Source: Georgenia muralis (GTDB lineage: Bacteria; Actinomycetota; Actinomycetes; Actinomycetales; Actinomycetaceae). Taken from it: 64,000 nt of DNA. Where the stretch lies: assembly GCF_003814705.1 (NCBI RefSeq), contig NZ_RKRA01000001.1:434001-498000 (forward strand). Reading direction: 5' to 3'. The position numbers were made by a program, and so were the translations under genes. The notes beneath the pieces are model-generated. The model searched no databases. It had not been told where the DNA came from and was given only the letters and a program-made list of their open reading frames with translations. Positions 46,282-55,271 of the stretch are shown here, in pieces (positions within the stretch are counted from its first letter, which is position 1; the number at the start of each line of letters is the position of its first letter).

Positions 46282-47382
46282 GTGGCCGTCGACGGGTTGC
46301 GTCTGGTTCAGGGCGGCGCCGGCCCCGCGGCGGTCATCGACGCGCCGGCGGCGGACCCGGTGGCGTTCCAGGACTCGTGTGTGGAGGCGTTCAAGACTTC
46401 CCAGGCGGTGCGAGGGTTCGCTCAGACCACGATGGAGAACAACGCTGGGGTGCTCGACCGCTTCCTCACCGCGTGCGACCGACCCGCGTGGGAAGTCACC
46501 GCCGAGGATGTCGACCGGGTCGTTGCCGGGCTTGTCGAGCAGGGCCTGTCGGCTGCGACGCGGCGGGGATATGTCCAGGCGTTCAAGGGATTCCACGCGT
46601 TCTTGTCCGCCCGCAAGGCCGGCGAGATCGAAACCGTCTTCGGTGTCCGGCTGGTCGACCCGGTCGACGACTTCAACGCGGCACGCCATGTCGACTCCTC
46701 CTCCCCGTCGGCGATCGCCCCGCCCGATGATGAACGGATGGAGGAGTTCTTCGACTTCCTCAAGCAGCGCATCGCCGGGGCGCGTAAGTACGCGGTCGCC
46801 GGACGCGACTACGCCTTGTTCCGCACGCTCTACCTCGCCGGGCTGCGGGCAGAGGAGACCGCATCACTCGATCGGGCAGACGTGCACTTCGGTCGCGGCC
46901 CGTTCGGCAAGGTTCACGTCCGCTTCGGCAAGGGAGCCAAGACCTCCGGCCCCCGACCCCGGTGGGTCCCCATGCTCGACGGGCTCGACCTCATCCTGAG
47001 GTGGTATTTGGAAGAGATCGCCCCTCGGCTGGGCGAGGGGCCGGCACTGTTCTGTGACGAGGGCGGCGGACGGATCAGCCGGGGCACCATCCGCAACCGG
47101 TTGGCCTACCTGCTCGTGCTCGAGCAGGCCGCCCGCGGCGAAGACCGCCCAGGCGCGGCGCCCCTGGTCGGGTTCAGCCCACACACGCTGCGCCACGCCT
47201 GCGCGACCCGCAACTACGAACGTGGGGTCGACCTCGTCGCCATCCAGCAGATGCTCGGCCACTGGCACGTGGGGACGACGATGCGGTACGTGACACCCTC
47301 GGCCACGTTCATCGAAGACGCCTACCGACGGGCGGTCTCGGGAACGCTGGCCGAGCTGGGAGGAGTGCGAGATGGAGATTAG
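46282..47382 (+). CDS. Tyrosine recombinase/integrase
   Basis: 366 residues. N-terminal SAM-like core-binding domain (AFKTSQAVRGFAQTTMENNAGVLDRFLTAC) and the catalytic domain with Arg in LYLAGLRAEETASL, HTLRHACATRNYERG, GHWHVGTTMRY with the nucleophilic Tyr. All R-H-R-H/W-Y residues are present. GTG 46282 lies at good distance from GAAGAAGG; GTG 46276 is an alternative. Overlaps the next gene. Confidence 0.88.
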   Translation: MAVDGLRLVQGGAGPAAVIDAPAADPVAFQDSCVEAFKTSQAVRGFAQTTMENNAGVLDRFLTACDRPAWEVTAEDVDRVVAGLVEQGLSAATRRGYVQAFKGFHAFLSARKAGEIETVFGVRLVDPVDDFNAARHVDSSSPSAIAPPDDERMEEFFDFLKQRIAGARKYAVAGRDYALFRTLYLAGLRAEETASLDRADVHFGRGPFGKVHVRFGKGAKTSGPRPRWVPMLDGLDLILRWYLEEIAPRLGEGPALFCDEGGGRISRGTIRNRLAYLLVLEQAARGEDRPGAAPLVGFSPHTLRHACATRNYERGVDLVAIQQMLGHWHVGTTMRYVTPSATFIEDAYRRAVSGTLAELGGVRDGD

Positions 47383-47677
47383 GTGGCGGCTGCGGATGGC
47401 CGCGGCCCAGCGGGAAGTCTGGACCGCGGCACAGCTGCGCCGGCTCCTGGCCGAACGCGCGGGCCTCGAGCTGTCCTCGGCGTCGGTATCGGCCCTGTTC
47501 GCCAAGCAGCCCAGCCAGGTCAAGCTCGACACCCTTGCCGCGCTCTGCACCGCGCTGGAGTGCACCCCCAACGACCTGATCGAGGTCGACACCACCCCGG
47601 TGACGCAGGCGGTGAAGCCGGCCCGGGCCAAGGACGAGCCGAAGGTCGCCCGCGGCCGCTCGATGCCGCCGCTTTGA
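47372..47677 (+). CDS. Cro/C1-type HTH protein of the recombinase element
   Basis: 101 residues with an XRE-like fold: AAQLRRLLAERAGLELSSASVSALFAKQPSQVKLDTLAALCTALECTPNDLIEVD. It overlaps the integrase stop (by 11 nt) and the start of the following gene (TTGA), so the three are translated as a unit. Likely regulates the element or assists recombination. Confidence 0.82.
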   Translation: MEIRWRLRMAAAQREVWTAAQLRRLLAERAGLELSSASVSALFAKQPSQVKLDTLAALCTALECTPNDLIEVDTTPVTQAVKPARAKDEPKVARGRSMPPL

Positions 47678-49137
47678 GCCGCTACCGCACGTGTCGCGAC
47701 TGCCCGGCACCGGTGAAGTTCAAGGATCGGGACCGCTGCCACGTCTGCCACCGCCGCGCCGAGCGCGCCGCACTGCGGCGGGCCTGCGTCCAGTGCGGGC
47801 GCTCACGTCACCTCCAGGACGACGGACGCTGCGCGGGCTGCCGCCGCGCCGCGGCGCCGCGCAAGCCGCCCAAGACCATCACCTGCCGGCACTGCGGCCA
47901 GCAACGACGCAACGCCGGGCACGGCCTGTGCAACCGCTGCTCGCTCGCCGACCCGGGGCGCCCGTTTCGATACGCCGCATCCCTGGCCAAACGGCTGCCA
48001 TCACCCCCGCCGTGGTGGAACCTGCTCGTCGAGTTCGCCGCCGCCCGCCACCACCCCAGCGGGACCATGGCGGTCCTGCGCGAGACCGGACGGGCCTTGA
48101 CCGCCAACCCGGCAACGACGCCACACCAGCTCCGCCGCGCGGCCGGCGCGCCGATCAGTCCCACGACCGAACGGGTCCTGACCGCGTTCTTCACCAGCCA
48201 GGGATTGATCCTCGCGCGGTCAGACACCCGAGAGCGCGCCGCCCTCGCGCGCCAGCGGTACCTCGACGCCGTCCCCGCCCCGCTGGGCCAGGCCGTGGCG
48301 CAGTTCAACGACGTCCAGGTCAGCGAGCAGGACCGCCGCACCCGCACCGGAAGACGGACCCTCAGCGACATCACCCTCGCGACCCGACTGCGCATCCTGC
48401 GCGATCTCGCCGCCGACATCGGCGCGAACCGCCCGGTCACCGGATGGGCCGAGGTGACCACCGCCGACCTCGAACGCTTCCTCGCCCGCAGCCCCGCCGC
48501 CCGGCACCAGCAGACCTACGTCCTGCGGCGCTTCTTCGCCTGGGCCAAAGGTCGTCGGCTCGTCCTGGCCAACCCCGCCCGCGCACTGGCCCTCGGCGCC
48601 CAACCGGCCTTCACCGGCATCGTGCTGGATCTGGCGACCCAGCGCGCCCTGTTCCGCCGCTGGACCACGGACACCACCCCGGCCCGGGAGCGACTCGTCG
48701 GTCTTCTCGCCCTCCTGCACGCCGCCACCAACGCCCAGATCCGCACGCTCACTCTTGCCGAGGTCGATCACGCACGGCAGGCGCTGACCCTCCACGGTCG
48801 CCCCGCCCCGGCACCGATGGACCCCGCGACCTGGGCCGCGATCCAGGCATGCCGCCGCGAGCGGGAGGCGACCGGAACCCTGAACCCTCACCTCATCGTC
48901 AGCCGGGTCACCCAAAGCAGAGCCACACCCGTTCACCAGACCTACCTCGCGCGGCTGCTCGCACCAGCCGGCACCAGCCCCGCCCTCTGCCGCCAGACCC
49001 GCCTCACCCAGCTCGTCACCGACCTCGACCCCAAGCTCACCGCCACCGTGCTGGGCATGCACGACACCGGGCTCGTGCGATACCTCGCCGACAACGTCGA
49101 CCGCGACCGACTCCGGCCCACCGCGCCCGGACGCTGA
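47674..49137 (+). CDS. Zinc-ribbon tyrosine-recombinase-like protein
   Basis: 487 residues from a TTG overlapping the XRE stop. The first about 95 residues hold six CxxC knuckles (CRDC, CHVC, CVQC, CAGC, CRHC, CNRC), a DNA-binding zinc-ribbon array. The C-terminal half resembles a tyrosine recombinase but is degenerate: Arg in NAQIRTLTLAEV, Arg in RQTRLTQL, His in GMHDTGLVRYL and a Tyr there. The usual HxLRH motif is altered, so it may be a helper rather than a catalyst. Confidence 0.75.
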   Translation: MSRYRTCRDCPAPVKFKDRDRCHVCHRRAERAALRRACVQCGRSRHLQDDGRCAGCRRAAAPRKPPKTITCRHCGQQRRNAGHGLCNRCSLADPGRPFRYAASLAKRLPSPPPWWNLLVEFAAARHHPSGTMAVLRETGRALTANPATTPHQLRRAAGAPISPTTERVLTAFFTSQGLILARSDTRERAALARQRYLDAVPAPLGQAVAQFNDVQVSEQDRRTRTGRRTLSDITLATRLRILRDLAADIGANRPVTGWAEVTTADLERFLARSPAARHQQTYVLRRFFAWAKGRRLVLANPARALALGAQPAFTGIVLDLATQRALFRRWTTDTTPARERLVGLLALLHAATNAQIRTLTLAEVDHARQALTLHGRPAPAPMDPATWAAIQACRREREATGTLNPHLIVSRVTQSRATPVHQTYLARLLAPAGTSPALCRQTRLTQLVTDLDPKLTATVLGMHDTGLVRYLADNVDRDRLRPTAPGR

Positions 49138-49196
49138 GGCGAACCCGGGCGCTGCAGGCGCCACCTTGCACACCTTGCGCGGAACCTGTGCGAGTT

Positions 49197-50133
49197 TGAG
49201 AAGGAGAACGCGGCCGCGACGTGGAAGCGGACCTTCGGCTTCCACCCGCTGCTGGCGTTCCTGGACCGGCCCGAGATCTCCTGCGGGGAGGCACTGGCAG
49301 GGCTGAACCGGGCCGGCAACGCCGGGTCGAACACCGCCGCGGACCACATCACCGTGCTGGACCTGGCGCTTGCGGCGCTGCCGGAGCAGGCCCGGCCACG
49401 TCCCGGTGACCCGGACTCGGTACGGGTGCTGGCCCGGTCGGACTCGGCCGGGGCAACGCACGCCTTCGCCGCCGCATGCCGAGACCGCGGGGTTGGCTTC
49501 TCCTTCGGCTTCCCCGTCGACTTCCGCATCAAGGACATCGTCGACGCCATCCCCGAGGCGGCCTGGTACCCCGCGATCGAGACCGACGGACTGCGAGAGG
49601 GCGCCTGGGTCGCGGAGGTCACCGGCAACGTAGACCTGTCCGCCTGGCCCGAGGGCTCACGGTTGATCCTGCGCAAAGAGCGCCCGCATCCCGGCGCGCA
49701 GCTGACCTTCACCGATGTCGACGGCATGCGGATCACCGCGTTCTTGACCGACACCCCACCCGGGGTGGTCCCCGGCCAGCTCGCCGGTCTGGAGCTGCGC
49801 CACCGTCAGCACGCCCGCGTCGAGGACCGCATCCGCCAGGCCAAGGCCACCGGGTTGCGGAACCTGCCCTGCCGGGGCTGGGCAGAGAACAACGCCTGGC
49901 TCGAGGTCGTCCTGATGGCCACCGACCTGATCGCCTGGACCAAGCTCATCGCCTTCGCCGACCACCCGGTCCTGGCCAAGTGCGAGATCGCCGCGTTCCG
50001 CTACCGCGTCCTGCATGTCGCCGCCCGCGTCACCCGCGGCGGCCGCCAGATGCGGCTGCGCATAGACAAGGCCTGGCGCTGGGCCGCCGCGATCGCCACT
50101 GGCTGGGGCCGATTACGCACCGCGTTCGGCTGA
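49197..50133 (+). pseudogene. IS1380 transposase, C-terminal part
   Basis: Begins in mid-frame with EKENAAATWKRTFGFHPLLAF, then LARSDSAGATHAF (second catalytic Asp region) and CRGWAENNAWLEVVLMATDLIAW, ending TAFG. In frame with the N-terminal part once the 3055-nt insertion is removed. Confidence 0.88.
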
Positions 50134-50302
50134 CCCGCCGACACCCTGTCCCGACGACCCGAGGACCACGGAACCCGCCCACCCGGCGCGACAGCCGGGC
50201 CTCACCGCTGCCCTGACACCTCAGCGAACGCCAGAACCCACCGATTCCCGGCGAGCCGGTCCCCATCACCGGCCGCATGAAAGACCGAGGTTAGGAACTT
50301 GG

Positions 50303-50929
50303 TTAATCGGCTTCCGACGCCTGCTTGCTTTGACGAGCCTCTCGGACCCGCGCCAAGCGCGCCGGCGACTGATAGACCTCGTCGAGAATCTCGGCCATTA
50401 GCTCTATAACCTCCGCCGCTTCCTCCGAAGTGACGGGGTCGGTGAAGTCACCGTGCGCCATGCCGTTGCCGAAGTGCCGAACCTCGTGTGCCTGATCCTT
50501 TGTGTGAGTTCTTACGTAGCCGGCCGTACCGAGTGCTTCAATGCGCTGGTACAGATCGCGACCGACAGCACCCTTGTCCTTGGCCGTGGCTTCAACGACG
50601 GCTCGTGCTAGGGATCCCGCGGCGCGGTAGGCACCGACCGAGAAGCATAAAGTCGCCTCGCTCGCTGCATCGGCTATGTGTCCGGGCACGTCGATGAACT
50701 CCCTACGCTCCCCAGAGCGGGGATACCACTCCTCCCGGCCCCTGAAGGCGTGAACGGAGTGGGACACCCCCTTCGGCTGAATGCTCGAAAGCATGTTCAT
50801 TCGGCCACAGTTGTCACACGTAAACGCCCGCTCCAGTATATTCAAATCATACGTGTCTAGCTTGAACTCCCCAGTCGCCTCCGTCATGTGGGTTAGTCGC
50901 CCGCATCGGCCACACGTAGTGCTCGCCAT
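50303..50929 (-). CDS. DUF4145-containing protein
   Basis: 208 residues. Two CxxC pairs near the N-terminus (CGRC, CDNC) form a zinc ribbon; the DUF4145 core follows with ADAASEATLCFSVGAYRAAGSLARAVVEATAKDKG and EVRHFGNGMAHGDFTDPVTSEEAAEVIELMAEILDEVY. The domain is often linked to restriction or defence loci; function unknown. Directly beyond the right end of the IS1380 element. ATG at 50929. Confidence 0.8.
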   Translation of the reverse strand: MASTTCGRCGRLTHMTEATGEFKLDTYDLNILERAFTCDNCGRMNMLSSIQPKGVSHSVHAFRGREEWYPRSGERREFIDVPGHIADAASEATLCFSVGAYRAAGSLARAVVEATAKDKGAVGRDLYQRIEALGTAGYVRTHTKDQAHEVRHFGNGMAHGDFTDPVTSEEAAEVIELMAEILDEVYQSPARLARVREARQSKQASEAD

Positions 50930-51468
50930 GGGTCCACCCTACGATCGCGTCCACTACGGCACCGAAGACACGCGCTCATGGCCCCCTATTGTTGCGCTGG
51001 CTGTCAATCCGGTACTAACCGTTCGGGTTGTCGGCGTCGCGGCTAGCGTGAAGCTCGCGGGTCCGGGAAGTGGCTGATCCGAAGTGTCGGTGTCCTGGGG
51101 CATCCGTGAATGTCTGGCTCTGCCGCTGAGACGGCGAGCTCGGGCGTCGGCCGACGGTCGACTGGCTCGTGCGGGGCAACCGCGCCTCGTTTGGCACGAG
51201 GCCGGCGGCACCAGCTTCAGCGGTTGGCCGACCTTACCGGCGCTCTCGTGTCACCCGCGGCGACCACGAACGGGGCAAGTGGAGTCTCGGAGAACTTCCG
51301 AGCGTGACCGCCGCCCAAGGTGGTGAACAGTCTGGCGTCGATGGCCGGGCGTGGAGCGAGGGTGTGAGCGGCGATCTCTGTAATAACCCGCTGATTTCAC
51401 CGTGGGGACGGCATGGGGCTGGCCGCCCAAGTCGCTAGGCTCATCGAGTCTGGCATGGCGCCAGCCGG
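50930..51468. other. Intergenic region, no gene seen
   Basis: About 540 nt between divergent genes. No frame shows a known motif, a ribosome-binding site with good spacing, or codon use typical of the neighbours. It presumably contains promoters for the DUF4145 and DUF4839 genes. Confidence 0.5.
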
Positions 51469-52239
51469 ATGGGGAACGGGGCACCGCACATGGCCGACGG
51501 CGGCATCAGGTACGAGACAAAAACCGTGCGGGCTATCCGCGGCACAGAGTCTCGGACCGTGTCGAAGTGGGAGAAGGAAGGTTGGGAGGCTACCTCTCAG
51601 CTGCAGGGAAAGCTGCACACGGAGATCACCATTCGTCGGCCCAGGCCGAAGACGCCCTGGCCTCTCATCGCCATCGGCAGTGGGATTCTCGCGGCACTGA
51701 TCATCGCGATTGTCGTGAACGGGATCATCCGCGAACAGAGCAGCGCCGCGCCACCTGAGACGGCTGCAGACTCCACGAGCGAGAGCGCCCCCACTCCTGG
51801 CTCGACACCCTCCGAGGAACCGAGCCCCGCCGAATCGGCCCGACCCGCCGACGTCGCAATCACCCCTGACGGCAACGCGGAACTTGCGGCGGTCCTCAAT
51901 CTCGGCGACTACTGCGACGTTTCGATCGCAGCCTTCGCGGAGAAGTATCGCGGTCAGACGATCGCCTTCGACGGACACATCGGCGTGATGAACAGCCACG
52001 ACGGCGCAAGCACGCGTTACGACATCCTGATCGGCGCAGGCGACTTCAGCGAGACCTCAGCACTCGGTCCGTCGTTCCAGTTCCGGGACGTGAACACCAC
52101 GAGCGACCTGCATTACACCGGCGAGACGCCGGCCACGATTGGCGTAGGCACCAACCTCCGAGTCACGGCCGAGGTCGACCAGTACGAGTCCGGCTCCTGC
52201 CTGTTCCTCCTGAAGCCGGTTGAGACGGTATTCCGCTAG
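51469..52239 (+). CDS. DUF4839 family membrane-anchored protein
   Basis: 256 residues: a cytoplasmic N-terminal part (TVRAIRGTESRTVSKWEKEGWE), one transmembrane helix (WPLIAIGSGILAALIIAIVVNGII), a Ser/Pro/Glu-rich linker, and a C-terminal domain with YRGQTIAFDGHIGVMNSHDGASTRYDILIGAGD, matching DUF4839. Function unknown. ATG 51490 is an alternative start. Confidence 0.8.
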   Translation: MGNGAPHMADGGIRYETKTVRAIRGTESRTVSKWEKEGWEATSQLQGKLHTEITIRRPRPKTPWPLIAIGSGILAALIIAIVVNGIIREQSSAAPPETAADSTSESAPTPGSTPSEEPSPAESARPADVAITPDGNAELAAVLNLGDYCDVSIAAFAEKYRGQTIAFDGHIGVMNSHDGASTRYDILIGAGDFSETSALGPSFQFRDVNTTSDLHYTGETPATIGVGTNLRVTAEVDQYESGSCLFLLKPVETVFR

Positions 52240-52452
52240 TCGGTCCGGTAGCTCGAGGCTCGCTCTTGGATCGACCCGGTGCGAACTCCTTCACGCGTCC
52301 CGCCTACGTCCGCACATGCCGCAGACGGCGTGGCGCTGAGTTGCGATAGCTGCGCGGTGCGAAGGGCGCAGAGCGAAGGGACACGGTTGGCGGTGCCTGA
52401 TTCGCGGCGTGTCACCGAGCGCCACGCCTCGGACACATGATCGAGTGCAGCC

Positions 52453-52998
52453 ATGATCCTGGAGATCGTCACCGCGGGTGGGGCGGCCGTGGCGGCCCTC
52501 GTCGCGGCTTGGCAGTTGTGGAACTTGAGGAAAGACGCGTTGGACGCGCGAGTAGCCGAAATCGTCGGCGTCGCGGTTAGCACGAACGTCGTGTTAAATC
52601 CAACGCCGGACGAGGTCGTCGGTGGTATTGGCAACTGGATTTATGAATACTCGATAACGAATCCTGGCCGACTTCCGATCAGCCAGGTCGAAGTCTCTGT
52701 GGAATTTCCGTGTGCGGTGCGTCGGCGCCGCTGGAACGACGAACTCGAGGAACCTACGAGAACACTGCGCTTACATGTCCCGGTGGTGCCAGCGCATACC
52801 ACGCACCCTCCTCGCACCCGCAAACTCGCTATCGACGATGCCTTTCGCGATGACTTGAAAGATTCAAAAATCACTATCGAGTTCGACACACCCGACGCAG
52901 GTCGCTGGACAAACGTTTGGCCGCGCCCTCCCGGCGTCGCCAGCACTTCCCGGGCTCTCAATCGCCGCCTGAGGCGGTCGCGGGGGCGCGCGGACTAA
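52453..52998 (+). CDS. Hypothetical protein with N-terminal membrane helix
   Basis: 181 residues. An N-terminal hydrophobic segment (VTAGGAAVAALVAAWQLWNL) is followed by a soluble beta-rich part (NWIYEYSITNPGRLPISQVEVSVEFP resembles an Ig-like/transmembrane-anchored fold) and a basic tail. I recognise no family. Codon use agrees with a real gene. Confidence 0.65.
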   Translation: MILEIVTAGGAAVAALVAAWQLWNLRKDALDARVAEIVGVAVSTNVVLNPTPDEVVGGIGNWIYEYSITNPGRLPISQVEVSVEFPCAVRRRRWNDELEEPTRTLRLHVPVVPAHTTHPPRTRKLAIDDAFRDDLKDSKITIEFDTPDAGRWTNVWPRPPGVASTSRALNRRLRRSRGRAD

Positions 52999-53130
52999 GG
53001 AAGGAGCCCACCGGCTGGACCAGTTCTTGTCGCGTGAGCATCCACTCATGCCGAAACTGCATGAAAGGACTGAATCACTCGAAAGCCTGACGACCCCTAC
53101 CCCGCGGTCCTTCAACGTGCGCTCGAGCGA

Positions 53131-53338
53131 GTGGCGGGCAGTGACATGGCGGCCGCACGGGCAACCCTCGAGGACATCCGCTTTCAACCGCAAGCCAAAG
53201 TCGCCGAGCGATGGCCCAGCCTACTGGTAATCGCGGGGATCTACGCGCGAGACAAGTATCAGTGCAGGTACTGCGGTGAGAAAGTCATCCTCACACCGGT
53301 AATGCGGCTCGTCGCCAGGTTGTTCTCGGACGTGTTTC
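53131..53338 (+). pseudogene. HNH endonuclease gene, 5' part (split by IS3)
   Basis: VAGSDMAAARATLEDIRFQPQAKVAERWPSLLVIAGIYARDKYQCRYCGEKV...LFSDVF: the N-terminal half of an HNH nuclease with the CRYCG zinc knuckle. GTG 53131 is the first possible start in frame; homology-like sequence (PDDPYPAVLQRALER) extends upstream to an in-frame stop at 53071, so the true start is uncertain. Joins the 3' part in frame when the IS and one TTC are removed: 540 nt, 180 codons. Confidence 0.8.
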
Positions 53339-53406
53339 TGGACCGTTCCCGGTTAAGTGGACAGTGGGGTCCGTAACGCGAGTTCCCTGAACGAAGGGAG
53401 TCGACC

Positions 53407-53697
53407 GTGGGATCAACCCGTCGCAGCTTTACCCCGGAGTACAAGGCCAACGCTGTTAGTTTGGTCCTGAATGATGGCCGAGCGATCGCCGAGGTGGCGC
53501 GGAGCATCGGCGTCCATGAGATGACATTGGGGAAATGGGTGAAGAAGGCCCGGGACGAGGGGAAAGAGCCCGAGCGTCCGTTGAACGAGGACGAGCGGGC
53601 CGAGCTCGAGCGCCTGCGCGAGGAGAACAAGCGGCTGCGCATGGAGGCGGAGTTCGCAAAAAAAGTGGCGACCTGGTTCGCGAAAGACCAGCGGTGA
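53407..53697 (+). CDS. IS3 transposase orfA
   Basis: 96 residues: helix-turn-helix RRSFTPEYKANAVSLVLNDGRAIAEVARSIGVHEMTLGKWVKKAR and a leucine-zipper-like C-terminus (DERAELERLREENKRLRMEAEF). A run of seven A plus G (53658-53665) within the AKKVA codons is a classical -1 slippery site; frame -1 is open from there into orfB. Confidence 0.92.
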   Translation: MGSTRRSFTPEYKANAVSLVLNDGRAIAEVARSIGVHEMTLGKWVKKARDEGKEPERPLNEDERAELERLREENKRLRMEAEFAKKVATWFAKDQR

Positions 53698-54578
53698 AGT
53701 TTGCTGCGATCGCGGACTGGGCTGACTCGAATGCGTTCCCGGTGTCGTTCATGTGCGACCAGCTCGGGGTGTCGACCTCGGGGTACTACAAGTGGCGCGG
53801 CAAGGCCCCCTCGGCCCGTGAGGTCGCCGACGCCGAGCTGATCGAGTTGATCAAGCACCACTACGACCACCTCAACGGCCGGCCGGGGGTGCGGCGCCTG
53901 CGCGCCCACCTGGCGGCCGCCGGCCACAAGGTCTCCCACAAGCGGGTCTGGCGGCTGATGCGCGCCGCGGGCCTGAAGGGCCGCCATCCCAAGGCCTGGA
54001 AGCGCACCACGGTGCCCGGCGAGAACCCCGTGGGCGCCCCGGACCTGATCGGCCGGGATTTCACCGCCGCCGAGCCGAACACCCGCTGGTGCGGGGACAT
54101 CACCTACGTGCGCACCTGGGACGGGTGGGCCTACCTGGCCACCGTCATCGACTTGCACTCGCGCATGGTCATCGGCTGGGCCCTCGCGGACCACATGCGC
54201 ACCGAGCTGGTCACCGATGCCCTGGAGATGGCCATCGCTCACCGCCGCCCACCCAAGGGGGTGATCTTTCACAGCGACCGCGGCACGCAATACACGTCCA
54301 AGGATTTCGACAAATTCTGCCGGCGTCACCATGTCCGCCGCTCGCTGGGCCGGACCGGTATCTGCTATGACAATGCCGTCGCGGAATCATTCTTCGCGAC
54401 CTACAAGAAGGAACTTATCCACACCCGCCCCTGGCCGGCCATCACTGACCTGAAGAAGGCCACGTTCACCTGGATCGAGGAGTACTACAACCGCGCCCGA
54501 CGCCACTCCACCCTCGGGTATTTGACACCAGCAGAGTATGAACTAGGATTACGACACATCAACGAACTCGCGGCGTAA
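53694..54578 (+). CDS. IS3 transposase orfB (DDE integrase domain)
   Basis: 294 residues from the GTG overlapping the orfA stop. An HTH_21 segment (LIKHHYDHLNGRPGVRRLRAHLAAAGHKVSHKRVWRLMRAAGL) precedes the rve integrase core with catalytic Asp in RWCGDITYV, Asp in IFHSDRGTQYTS and Glu in DNAVAESFFATYKKE. Most likely made as an OrfAB fusion by frameshifting. Confidence 0.93.
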   Translation: MKFAAIADWADSNAFPVSFMCDQLGVSTSGYYKWRGKAPSAREVADAELIELIKHHYDHLNGRPGVRRLRAHLAAAGHKVSHKRVWRLMRAAGLKGRHPKAWKRTTVPGENPVGAPDLIGRDFTAAEPNTRWCGDITYVRTWDGWAYLATVIDLHSRMVIGWALADHMRTELVTDALEMAIAHRRPPKGVIFHSDRGTQYTSKDFDKFCRRHHVRRSLGRTGICYDNAVAESFFATYKKELIHTRPWPAITDLKKATFTWIEEYYNRARRHSTLGYLTPAEYELGLRHINELAA

Positions 54579-54610
54579 TTCCCCGAGTCCACTTTTTCGG
54601 GAACACTCCA

Positions 54611-54945
54611 TTCCCTATCACCCGAATTGGAAGGCAGACGCTACTCATCCTGCGTTCATCACCAGATCGGCGACGCTTGATCACGTCGAGCCGATCGCCC
54701 TCGGAGGCGACCCCTTAGCCGAGGGGAACCTCGTGACGGCGTGCTGGGGCTGCAACCGTCGGAAGGGAGACCTCCGCCTGGACGAGCTCGGCTGGGCTCT
54801 GCGGGAGCCAGCAGACCCAGACTGGAAGGGCCTAGCGGACCTGTTCGAGCCTGCGTGGATCGGCGCGGGCAGGCCTCTGCTCGGCGAGGACGAGAAGGCA
54901 TGGATGCGAGCCATCCGCGCCACAGCACCCGATGCAGGGCAGTGA
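54611..54945 (+). pseudogene. HNH endonuclease gene, 3' part
   Basis: After the duplicated TTC the frame continues PYHPNWKADATHPAFITRSATLDHVEPIALGGDPLAEGNLVTACWGCNRRKGD, containing the HNH catalytic His (LDHVEPIALGG), Asn (EGNLVTACW) and the second knuckle CWGC. Ends at 54945. The break lies between the two zinc knuckles, so neither part is active. Confidence 0.85.
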
Positions 54946-55060
54946 TCGCAAGGGGTTGGCGCGCATAGAAATCGCTGCAGTGACTCCGAAGTCACCGCCG
55001 CATGGGGCGCGCATGCAGCATGCGCTTATGCCTCGGGCAGCGCGGCCTACGGTGGAGGCT

Positions 55061-55202
55061 ATGGATGCAACCGTGACGCCGGCAGACCTCGCGCGTGAGC
55101 TGGGGGTCAGCCAGCGGACGATCCGAAAGTGGCTCCGTGAGCAGGGTTGGCAGAGCGTCCCGTACACCCGTTGGCGGCTCTCACCCGAACAGGCGGCGGA
55201 GG
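55061..55202 (+). pseudogene. Small HTH DNA-binding protein, truncated by IS21
   Basis: MDATVTPADLARELGVSQRTIRKWLREQGWQ...TRWRLSPEQAAEV is a helix-turn-helix protein of the MerR/Xis-like kind. After about 47 codons the frame runs into the IS21 left end, so the C-terminus is lost. Its 3' remainder is not in the window. Confidence 0.65.
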
Positions 55203-55208
55203 TGTCGG

Positions 55209-55253
55209 CGACGGTTAAAAACGAGGCCATAGCGACGGTCGAAAACGAGGCCA
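55209..55253. repeat. IS21 terminal direct repeats
   Basis: Two 21-nt copies, CGACGGTTAAAAACGAGGCC and CGACGGTCGAAAACGAGGCC (each plus A), at 55209 and 55233, two mismatches apart. Multiple direct repeats near the ends, bound by IstA, are usual for IS21 elements. Confidence 0.75.
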
Positions 55254-55271
55254 CCCCGACAGATTGGGTGG

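Larger units (their letters stand above)
46142..49196 (+). mobile_element. Tyrosine-recombinase element inserted in IS1380 transposase
   Basis: About 3.06 kb. The ends carry GCACAGGTTC (46153-46162) and its inverse GAACCTGTGC (49182-49191), with AACT/AGTT at the very borders. It carries three overlapping genes: tyrosine recombinase, XRE-type HTH, and a zinc-ribbon recombinase-like protein. Removing exactly this interval rejoins codons HS|EK of the transposase. No target duplication is seen, in line with site-specific recombination rather than DDE transposition. Confidence 0.82.
45629..50290 (+). mobile_element. IS1380-family element, interrupted (ends approximate)
   Basis: The two transposase parts at 45696-46141 and 49197-50133 join to one 460-residue IS1380-type transposase when the internal element is removed. 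Terminal repeats are not certain: CCTGTCTGGTGCGG near 45629 and the complement of CCGCATGAAAGACCGAGG ending at 50290 are similar but not identical, so the ends may be off by tens of bases. Confidence 0.6.
53339..54610 (+). mobile_element. IS3-family insertion sequence, complete copy
   Basis: 1272 nt. Terminal inverted repeats TGGACCGTTCCCGG...AAGTGGAC at the left and the complement of TGGAGTGTTCCCG...AAGTGGAC at the right (same pattern, few mismatches). A 3-bp target duplication TTC at 53336-53338 and 54611-54613. Two overlapping frames, orfA and orfB, joined by a probable -1 frameshift. It splits an HNH nuclease gene. Confidence 0.93.
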
